Shown here piece by piece: positions 1 to 4,426 of a DNA stretch of 7,482 bases; position 1 is the stretch's first letter, and every line of letters begins with the position of its first letter. Both the position numbers and the translations under genes were made by a program. Where the stretch lies: NCBI GenBank assembly GCA_027066725.1, contig JAMONC010000305.1, forward strand, positions 1 to 7,482, in the 5' to 3' direction. The stretch is from Desulfobacterales bacterium. Lineage in GTDB: Bacteria; Desulfobacterota; Dissulfuribacteria; Dissulfuribacterales; JAMONC01. A model generated the notes under the pieces. The model ran no database searches, was not told where the DNA came from, and worked only from the letters and a program-made list of their open reading frames with translations.

Positions 1-8
1 GCAACTTA

Positions 9-14
9 TCCTTT
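9..14 (-). promoter_or_regulatory. Possible ribosome-binding site of the next gene, beyond the left edge
   Basis: Read on the minus strand, the bases after the deaminase stop contain AAAGGA, then eight more bases (TAAGTTGC) to the window edge. A start codon just outside the window would sit at normal Shine-Dalgarno spacing, so the operon may continue leftwards. The start codon itself cannot be seen, and in an A+T-rich sequence this match could be chance. Confidence 0.3.
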
Positions 15-32
15 CTTGAAAATATAACTAAG

Positions 33-602
33 CTACTTATTAGCTAATGTATATTTAGCAAGTAGAGTATCTGAAAGATATATATTTTCTGATGTTGAAA
101 AAAATTCTTTAAATAATTTGAGACTCTCCTCTCTAAGAACCCATGGTATTATTTCTATATTAGAACTAAAATATATATCTTTTATAGGCTCATTTTTATT
201 GATAACTGGAGAACCAAAACTATTTTGCTCTTTAAAAAAAATACCTGTGGCTCCCCCCATAATATCTTCATAAGCAAAACAAATTCCCTTAATCCCATTT
301 ATAATAAGTGCCCCTAGACACATAAGACATGGTTCTAATGTAACATATGCCCAAACATCTTTTCCTTTTTTACCTGCCTCTATCCAATTTCTAATAGCAC
401 CAATCTCTGCATGATCTATTTCATTTAAGATAGTATTAGCAGAATTTTTACGAACTCCTTTAGCAACAATTTCTCCTAAATCTTTAGCTACCAATATACA
501 ACCAACAGGAAATTCTCCATTAGATAGTGCCTCTTTTGCATACTTAAGAGCTATTTTCATCCATTTTTTATGTTCTTTTTCTAAAGACATTTCTAAAGAC
601 AT
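33..602 (-). CDS. TadA-fold nucleoside/tRNA adenosine deaminase family protein
   Basis: A zinc-dependent deaminase of the cytidine deaminase superfamily, 189 residues, apparently complete. The zinc site is intact: HAE at residues 64-66 (His ligand plus catalytic Glu) and PCLMC at 91-95 (two Cys ligands), after a FPVGCILV strand at 31-38. The YEDIMGGATG segment (111-120) stands where TadA has its RD.K.GAAG segment. The GWNRP...DPTAHAE region that helps define TadA and guanine deaminase is replaced by RKNSANTILNEIDHAE. I remember this NExDHAE/YEDxMGG variant in deltaproteobacterial 'nucleoside deaminases', so the substrate (tRNA adenosine, or a free base or nucleoside) is open. The cysteine-rich gene lies 3 nt upstream, so the two are probably co-transcribed. 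The ATG at 602 is preceded by AGGTG at 8-nt spacing; a second in-frame ATG at 590 lies in a tandem 12-bp repeat. The family is secure, the substrate is not. Confidence 0.88.
   Translation of the reverse strand: MSLEMSLEKEHKKWMKIALKYAKEALSNGEFPVGCILVAKDLGEIVAKGVRKNSANTILNEIDHAEIGAIRNWIEAGKKGKDVWAYVTLEPCLMCLGALIINGIKGICFAYEDIMGGATGIFFKEQNSFGSPVINKNEPIKDIYFSSNIEIIPWVLREESLKLFKEFFSTSENIYLSDTLLAKYTLANK
579..602 (-). repeat. Perfect 12-bp tandem duplication containing the deaminase start codon
   Basis: The 12-mer ATGTCTTTAGAA occurs twice in succession on the minus strand, so the protein starts MSLE-MSLE and carries two in-frame ATG codons. The upstream copy has AGGTG at 8-nt spacing. The downstream copy has only weak Shine-Dalgarno-like sequence in front of it. 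It may be a recent slippage duplication. Confidence 0.85.
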
Positions 603-605
603 AAG

Positions 606-1118
606 TCAGACACCTAACTTTAAAAGTTCTGATTTTAACTTTTCTTCTACTATGAATAATTGTTCCGTTTCTTCTAAAATAGCTGTTTGTAATCTATGAA
701 TTTTATCCAAGCTAATTTCTTTATATATTTTTTTACATAAATAATTTACACATATTACTTGTCTTGCTATTAATTTACATCCGTTTTTCCCTAAGAACCA
801 GCAACCATTTGGAATTTCTCTACTTCTAGGTAAACTACAACCAAATAATAAATTTACTAATAATAAGATTCCATCAAATTTATCTTCTATACCATCTCCA
901 CAACAACTACCACCATCTAATGTGGCACATCTCATACAAATATCACAAACACCAGTATTTTTCATAATAAGCCAGGTATTATCTATCTTTTCTTTATAGT
1001 TTTTAAGAAGTTCTTTTATTACTAAGTTATTTCGTAACTGTTCTTTATAATTATTAAAAATTGCATTAGCCCAATCAATCTTTTTAACTATAGGATAATC
1101 TAGTCCTATTAAAATCAC
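606..1118 (-). CDS. Cysteine-rich YkgJ-like (CxxCxxCC-type) protein
   Basis: A 170-residue protein with ten cysteines, at residues 58, 61, 64, 72, 73, 94, 106, 114, 123 and 128. The core CxxCxxC...CC, followed by a hydrophobic stretch (84-93) and single cysteines in C-F-L-G-x-x-G-C and C-V-N-Y-L-C contexts, resembles the YkgJ/UPF0153 family of putative iron- or zinc-chelating proteins. The spacing differs from the strict CxxCxxCC signature. No signal peptide or clear transmembrane helix is seen, so it is probably cytoplasmic. The start is a GTG at 1116-1118 with AGAGAGG ten bases upstream; the frame is open further upstream to a TAA but offers no better start. It ends 3 nt before the deaminase start, and its last codons hold the deaminase Shine-Dalgarno, which implies translational coupling. 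A role in metal handling or protein modification is only inferred; no function is established here. Confidence 0.75.
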   Translation of the reverse strand: MILIGLDYPIVKKIDWANAIFNNYKEQLRNNLVIKELLKNYKEKIDNTWLIMKNTGVCDICMRCATLDGGSCCGDGIEDKFDGILLLVNLLFGCSLPRSREIPNGCWFLGKNGCKLIARQVICVNYLCKKIYKEISLDKIHRLQTAILEETEQLFIVEEKLKSELLKLGV

Positions 1119-1240
1119 CTTTTTAAAGCCTCTCTTTGCTATTTCTTGATCTTGTCTTTTTTATTCCTTATGGCTAAGATAGCTTTAATAGAATTAAGTA
1201 ATTGCCTCAAGAATAAAAGTTCAGATTTAATCAAAAAATA

Positions 1241-1267
1241 TTGATAATTAATTATGGTTATTATAAT
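1241..1267 (+). promoter_or_regulatory. Candidate sigma-70 promoter of purM
   Basis: TTGATA at 1241-1246 and a perfect TATAAT at 1262-1267, separated by 15 bp, which is slightly short. Initiation would be near 1274, giving a leader of about 50 nt. The strong -10 is the main support; in A+T-rich DNA such matches arise by chance. Confidence 0.5.
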
Positions 1268-1270
1268 TTT

Positions 1271-1284
1271 TAATCTTTAATCTT
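1271..1284 (+). repeat. Tandem TAATCTT x2 in the purM leader
   Basis: Two adjacent exact copies of TAATCTT lie just after the candidate -10, at the predicted transcription start. They are flanked by AATTTT (1265-1270) and AAAATT (1285-1290), which form an inverted pair. This could be a small regulatory site or A+T-rich simple sequence; no known operator is recognised. Confidence 0.3.
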
Positions 1285-1307
1285 AAAATTTGTTTTTGAT
1301 ATATAGA

Positions 1308-1320
1308 CCTTAATTTAAGG
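1308..1320 (+). promoter_or_regulatory. Perfect 13-bp palindrome over the purM ribosome-binding site
   Basis: CCTTAA-T-TTAAGG is a perfect inverted repeat with a single central base. Its right arm contains the AAGG of the purM Shine-Dalgarno. In RNA it can fold into a 5-bp stem with a 3-nt loop that would pair the ribosome-binding site; in DNA it could be a dimeric regulator site. The symmetry is seen directly and the function is inference. Confidence 0.4.
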
Positions 1321-1322
1321 AG
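1317..1322 (+). promoter_or_regulatory. Shine-Dalgarno of purM, better placed for the GTG at 1330
   Basis: AAGGAG is a strong Shine-Dalgarno, but only one base separates it from the ATG at 1324. It lies seven bases before an in-frame GTG at 1330-1332, the normal spacing. The likelier initiation codon is therefore GTG 1330, which shortens PurM by two residues. Confidence 0.6.
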
Positions 1323-1323
1323 A

Positions 1324-2376
1324 ATGGAAGTGGAAAAGTCACGTTATGCCCAAGCTGGTGTCAACATAGACCAGGCTAATAAACTAGTAGAAGACATAAA
1401 ACCTCTTGTTGAATCGACCTTTAAACGAGGGGTTTTAACTCATATTGGTGGTTTTGCAGGGATGTTTGCCCTTGACATCGATAGATTTAAAGAACCAGTA
1501 CTTGTTTCCTCTACAGATGGTGTTGGTACAAAAGTAAAAATTGCCTCAATGATAGGAATTCATAATACTGTTGGTATAGATCTTGTGGCGATGTGCGTAA
1601 ATGACATAATCGTATGTGGTGCAAGTCCTTTATTTTTCTTGGATTATTTTGCAACAGGACGCCTAGAACCATCTACTGCATACGAAGTAATTGAAGGTAT
1701 TGCTAATGGGTGTAAAGAAGCAGGTTGTTCGTTAATTGGTGGAGAAACCGCTGAGATGCCTGGCATATATAGCCCAGGAGAATATGATTTAGCTGGCTTT
1801 GTTGTTGGAGTTGTTGACAGAGAAACCATTATAGATGGTTCAGAAATAGCCGTTGGACATGTAATTATAGGTCTTGCTTCATCTGGACTCCATAGCAATG
1901 GTTTTTCTCTTGTTAGAAAGATATTTTTTGAAGAATTAAAATTAAACCCAACTGATATAGTAAAAGAAATAAGTAATCAACCTATAGGAGAAGTACTTCT
2001 TACCCCTACTAAAATATATGCTAATACAATAGCTCATCTTATAAAACAATACCGAATAGCAGGTATGGTACACATAACAGGTGGAGGATTTACAGATAAC
2101 ATACCTCGTATACTTCCTAAAGCTTGTAAAGCAGTGATAAAGAAAAATTCTTGGCCTAGACAGCCAATATTTGAATTTTTACAAAAAAAGGGAGAAATTT
2201 CCGAAGAAGAAATGTTTCGTACATTTAATTGTGGTATTGGTATGGCATTAATTCTACCTGAAGATATTGCTCAAGATGTAATATTTCAATGTAAAGCAAT
2301 GAATGAAGATGCCTATATTATTGGATATATTGACGCTAAAAAAGAAACAGAGAATTCTGTAGAATATATTGACTAA
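1324..2376 (+). CDS. purM: Phosphoribosylformylglycinamidine cyclo-ligase (AIR synthase)
   Basis: Catalyses the ATP-dependent closure of FGAM to 5-aminoimidazole ribonucleotide, the fifth step of de novo purine synthesis, in the cytoplasm. At 350 residues it has normal PurM length and all family landmarks in order: DGVGTK in the ATP-binding N-terminal half, GIDLVAMCVND, FLDYFATGRL, the diagnostic GGETAEMPGIY, GLASSGLHSNGFSLVR, HITGGGFTDNIPR and FRTFNCGIGM near the C-terminus. No key residue is missing. I give the outer ATG as the start, but the AAGGAG at 1317-1322 is correctly spaced only for the in-frame GTG at 1330. A promoter candidate and a palindrome over the ribosome-binding site lie upstream. 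The DUF523 gene follows after 10 nt and is probably co-transcribed. No other pur gene is visible, so purM is not in a classical pur cluster here. Confidence 0.97.
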   Translation: MEVEKSRYAQAGVNIDQANKLVEDIKPLVESTFKRGVLTHIGGFAGMFALDIDRFKEPVLVSSTDGVGTKVKIASMIGIHNTVGIDLVAMCVNDIIVCGASPLFFLDYFATGRLEPSTAYEVIEGIANGCKEAGCSLIGGETAEMPGIYSPGEYDLAGFVVGVVDRETIIDGSEIAVGHVIIGLASSGLHSNGFSLVRKIFFEELKLNPTDIVKEISNQPIGEVLLTPTKIYANTIAHLIKQYRIAGMVHITGGGFTDNIPRILPKACKAVIKKNSWPRQPIFEFLQKKGEISEEEMFRTFNCGIGMALILPEDIAQDVIFQCKAMNEDAYIIGYIDAKKETENSVEYID

Positions 2377-2386
2377 AAATCAAATT

Positions 2387-2800
2387 ATGAAAAAAGAAGT
2401 GGTTTTAATTAGTGCATGTCTACTTGGTATAGAATGTAGATATGATGGGAAAAGCAAATATAATAATATAGTTGATAAATTAAAAAATATATACACTCTT
2501 ATACCCATTTGTCCTGAACAACTAGGAGGACTACCTACTCCAAGACCACCCTCAGAAATAATAAATGGTGATGGACTTGATGTATTAATGGGTAAAGCAA
2601 AAGTTGTAAACCTTGAAGGTAAAAATGTTACAAATGAATTCTTAAAAGGAGCAATTACAGCAGTTAAGATTGCACAGCTGTTAGATATAAAAAAATGCTT
2701 TTTAAAAGCTAAGAGCCCATCTTGTGGTATATATAAAAAACTAGGAGTAACAGCTGCGATGTTAATAAAATCTGATTTTAAATTAACAGAATTAGATTAA
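2387..2800 (+). CDS. DUF523 family protein, TudS-like [4Fe-4S] desulfidase candidate
   Basis: The 137-residue protein spans the DUF523 (YbbK) domain almost end to end: SACLLGxxCRYDGK at residues 9-22, PICPEQLGGLPTPR at 40-53, a VTNEFLKGA helix, and LKAKSPSCG at 106-114. Family knowledge: the DUF523 enzyme TudS is a thiouracil desulfidase whose oxygen-sensitive [4Fe-4S] cluster is held by three conserved cysteines. The matching residues here would be C11, C42 and C113, with E44 and a serine of SPSCG near the active site. Whether this homologue acts on thiouracil is not shown. I chose the ATG at 2387 because family members place only a few residues before the SACLLG motif; an in-frame TTG at 2369 would add six residues and overlap purM by 8 nt. 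No clear Shine-Dalgarno precedes 2387, so translation may be coupled to purM. Its stop directly abuts the convergent HU-family stop. Confidence 0.87.
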   Translation: MKKEVVLISACLLGIECRYDGKSKYNNIVDKLKNIYTLIPICPEQLGGLPTPRPPSEIINGDGLDVLMGKAKVVNLEGKNVTNEFLKGAITAVKIAQLLDIKKCFLKAKSPSCGIYKKLGVTAAMLIKSDFKLTELD

Positions 2801-3097
2801 TTACTTATTGTTATTTTTTAAATGTTCCTGTAATCTTTCTTTTAATTCCTTGCCCATCTTAAAAAGGGGAAGTCTTTTAGGCTGTACTTGTATCTTTTCT
2901 CCAGTTTTAGGATTTCTTCCCGTATATGATTCATATTGTTTTATATAAAAACTACCAAAACCTCTAATTTCTATCCCTTCACCTTCTACTAATGCGTCAG
3001 ACATTGCTGCAAAAACCTCTGTAACAATATGTTCCGCTATATATTTTTTAAGATTACCCTTTTTAGCAAGCGCTTCAATTAGATCAGATTTATTCAT
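2801..3097 (-). CDS. HU/IHF-family DNA-binding protein, IHF-beta-like
   Basis: A nucleoid-associated protein that binds and bends DNA as a dimer. At 98 residues it covers the whole fold: the N-terminal helical dimerisation part begins NKSDLIEALAKK, and the IEIRGFGSF turn is at 42-50. The DNA-binding arm carries GRNPKTGE at 60-67, including P63 where the intercalating proline of HU/IHF sits. The end is FKMGKELKERL with a polar tail. The IEIRGFGSF and KMGKEL wording is closer to IHF-beta than to HU, but no IHF-alpha partner is in the window, so it may act as a homodimer. The ATG at 3097 is preceded by AAGG at 8-nt spacing within a G-rich stretch (AAGGGGGGAG). It is divergent from ftsY and convergent with the DUF523 gene with zero intergenic bases. 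Confidence is high for the family and lower for the subtype. Confidence 0.95.
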   Translation of the reverse strand: MNKSDLIEALAKKGNLKKYIAEHIVTEVFAAMSDALVEGEGIEIRGFGSFYIKQYESYTGRNPKTGEKIQVQPKRLPLFKMGKELKERLQEHLKNNNK

Positions 3098-3140
3098 TGC
3101 TCCCCCCTTCTCGTATAATCATTAATTTTTTAATAGTTAC

Positions 3141-3168
3141 TTGACAAGTTATTTTTGTTTTATAGAGT
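3141..3168 (+). promoter_or_regulatory. Candidate ftsY promoter
   Basis: A consensus -35 TTGACA (3141-3146) is followed after 16 bp by TAGAGT (3163-3168), a four-of-six -10 match. Alternatively TATAGA at 3161-3166 serves, at a short 14-bp spacing. Initiation near 3175 would leave a leader of about 70 nt before ftsY. The -35 is convincing, the -10 less so. Confidence 0.4.
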
Positions 3169-3185
3169 TTTATTACAATTTTCAA
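3159..3185 (-). promoter_or_regulatory. Candidate promoter of the HU-family gene
   Basis: On the minus strand TTGAAA (3185-3180) and TATAAA (3164-3159) each match the sigma-70 consensus at five of six positions, with a 15-bp spacer. Initiation near 3152 would give a leader of about 55 nt. The -10 region overlaps the candidate ftsY -10 on the other strand. Confidence 0.4.
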
Positions 3186-3244
3186 GTAGTTAAATATTTA
3201 ATAACCTTATTTATGCTAAATTTTTTATAAAAGGAAAATAAAAG

Positions 3245-4264
3245 ATGTTAAAAGACTGGCTTAAAAAGAAATTTACAAATCAAACTACTCCTAGCAAAGA
3301 CAAAGAAAATCAAGAAGTATCAGAAAAAAAGGAAGAAAAAAATAAAGAAGAAGCTAATATTTTAGCTAGATTAAAAGAAAGGTTAGGGAAAACACGTCAA
3401 AACTTTGTTAAACAAATTGACCAACTAATTAAAGGACGAACCTCGATAGATCAAGAGTTACTTGAAGAGCTTGAAGAAATTCTTGTAACTGCAGATATGG
3501 GAATAACTACTGTAGAAGAAATATTTGAACAATTAAGAACTGAAGTTAGTAAAGCAGAATTAAAAGAACCCGAACAATTAAAAACAAGATTAAAGAAATT
3601 ATTATTAGATAAACTGGATATAAATATTCCTCCATTACAATTTACACCCAATCCATTTGTCATTTTGGTTGTAGGGGTAAATGGTGTAGGAAAAACTACA
3701 ACTATAGCCAAATTAGCATATTATTTAAAACAACAAGGTAAAAGTGTATTAATGGTAGCATCCGATACTTTTAGAGCAGCCGCTATAGAACAACTTGAGA
3801 CGTGGGGGAAAAAAATAGATGTACCTGTTATAAAACATGGTCCTGGTGCAGATCCTTCTGCTGTCTGTTTTGATGGTCTTGAAGCTGCTAAAAACAGAAA
3901 AATAGATGTGGTAATTGTTGATACTGCAGGAAGACTTCATACTAAAGTCAATCTAATGGAAGAATTAAAGAAAATAAAACGCGTAGCATCTCGTAAAATA
4001 GAAGGGGCTCCCCATGAAGTATTTCTTGTTTTAGATGCTACTACAGGACAAAATGCCATTTCACAAGCAAAATTATTTCATGAAGCAGTAGATGTCACAG
4101 GATTAATTCTTACTAAGTTGGATGGTACTGCTAAAGGAGGAATTGTTGTAAGTATAACAAATCAACTGAAAATTCCCATTAGATTTATTGGGATAGGAGA
4201 AAAGATGGAAGACTTAAAGCCCTTTAACCCTCAAGAGTTTATAGAGGCTATATTTGAAAAATAA
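3245..4264 (+). CDS. ftsY: Signal recognition particle receptor FtsY
   Basis: The membrane-associated SRP-GTPase that receives ribosome-nascent chain complexes from Ffh/SRP and passes them to the Sec translocon. At 339 residues it has a short, highly charged Lys/Glu-rich N-terminal A region (about 1-40), an N-domain helical bundle (about 41-125), then the G domain. The G domain has all landmarks: P-loop GVNGVGKTT (144-152), DTFRAAAIEQL (174-184), DTAGR (226-230), TKLDGTAKGG (290-299) and the closing GIGEKMEDLKPF (316-327). The shared DTFRAAA fits both SRP-GTPases, but the acidic N-terminus, the PF.P..F..A.F C-terminus and the lack of an M domain select FtsY over Ffh. The ATG at 3245 follows AAGGA at 9-nt spacing. 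Its neighbours are the divergent HU-family gene and, 81 bp downstream, a separately promoted tRNA-His. No convincing terminator separates ftsY from the tRNA. Confidence 0.97.
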   Translation: MLKDWLKKKFTNQTTPSKDKENQEVSEKKEEKNKEEANILARLKERLGKTRQNFVKQIDQLIKGRTSIDQELLEELEEILVTADMGITTVEEIFEQLRTEVSKAELKEPEQLKTRLKKLLLDKLDINIPPLQFTPNPFVILVVGVNGVGKTTTIAKLAYYLKQQGKSVLMVASDTFRAAAIEQLETWGKKIDVPVIKHGPGADPSAVCFDGLEAAKNRKIDVVIVDTAGRLHTKVNLMEELKKIKRVASRKIEGAPHEVFLVLDATTGQNAISQAKLFHEAVDVTGLILTKLDGTAKGGIVVSITNQLKIPIRFIGIGEKMEDLKPFNPQEFIEAIFEK

Positions 4265-4293
4265 AAAGTTTCTTCCTTTATAGTCTTTAAGAC

Positions 4294-4322
4294 TTGACAT
4301 TTTTTAGTTTGCTCTGTAAAAA
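4294..4322 (+). promoter_or_regulatory. Candidate promoter of tRNA-His
   Basis: A consensus -35 TTGACA (4294-4299) is followed after 17 bp by TAAAAA (4317-4322), a four-of-six -10 directly preceded by TG. Initiation near 4329 would leave a 5' leader of roughly 17 nt before the mature tRNA, typical of a single tRNA gene. Confidence 0.5.
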
Positions 4323-4345
4323 ATGCAGCTACAAATAATTTGTGT

Positions 4346-4423
4346 GGTGGGCGTAGCTCAGTTGGTTAGAGCGTCGGGTTGTGGCCCCGGAGGCCGAGGG
4401 TTCGAGTCCCTCCGCTCACCCCA
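4346..4423 (+). tRNA. tRNA-His (anticodon GTG)
   Basis: The full cloverleaf can be traced. The acceptor arm GTGGGCG pairs with CGCTCAC, with one G-T wobble. The D stem GCTC/GAGC encloses AGTTGGTTA. The anticodon stem TCGGG/CCCGG holds loop TTGTGGC with anticodon GTG. The T stem GAGGG/CCCTC has loop TTCGAGT. An extra encoded G at 4346 (position -1) faces C73 (4420), the identity element of histidine tRNAs. The 3' CCA is encoded (4421-4423). It lies downstream of ftsY on the same strand with its own promoter candidate, and only 3 bp from the convergent manC stop codon. Confidence 0.98.
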
Positions 4424-4426
4424 TAT

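Larger units (their letters stand above)
3138..3188. repeat. Inverted repeat TACTTGA ... TCAAGTA between the HU-family gene and ftsY
   Basis: TACTTGA at 3138-3144 is exactly inverted as TCAAGTA at 3182-3188, with 37 bp between the arms. Each arm overlaps the -35 hexamer of a promoter pointing inward, TACTTGACA on plus and TACTTGAAA on minus. The left arm also belongs to a smaller perfect palindrome, ACTTG-A-CAAGT (3139-3149). It could be an operator, or simply two similar -35 regions. Confidence 0.4.

Noticed and set aside
33..602. Firm naming of the deaminase as tadA
   Set aside because: The zinc motifs fit, but the TadA-specific DPTAHAE context and the RD.K.GA segment are altered, so the gene symbol is withheld.
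1172..1184. GCTA-AGA-TAGC hairpin as a terminator between the divergent genes
   Set aside because: A 4-5 bp stem without a proper T-run on either strand, placed in a divergent 5' region where no terminator is expected.
1229..1244. IHF-like site (AATCAA ... TTG) upstream of purM
   Set aside because: The WATCAA half matches, but the TTR half is mismatched at the required 4-base spacing. A+T-rich DNA yields such partial matches readily.
1119..1323. A purine riboswitch or other structured leader ahead of purM
   Set aside because: The predicted leader is only about 50 nt and lacks the conserved purine-aptamer or PRPP-type elements. Only the small palindrome at the ribosome-binding site is visible.
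1644..1898. Open frame antisense to purM (likewise 3451-3711 and 3749-3940 antisense to ftsY, and 4839-5096 antisense to manC)
   Set aside because: Each lies wholly within a strongly supported gene on the other strand, its translation resembles no family, and no ribosome-binding or coding signal supports it.
4282..4294. AGTCTT-T-AAGACT palindrome after ftsY, followed a few bases later by TTTTTT, as a rho-independent terminator
   Set aside because: The stem is only about 5 bp with little G+C, the T-run starts several bases beyond it, and the region overlaps the -35 of the tRNA-His promoter. It does not make a convincing terminator.
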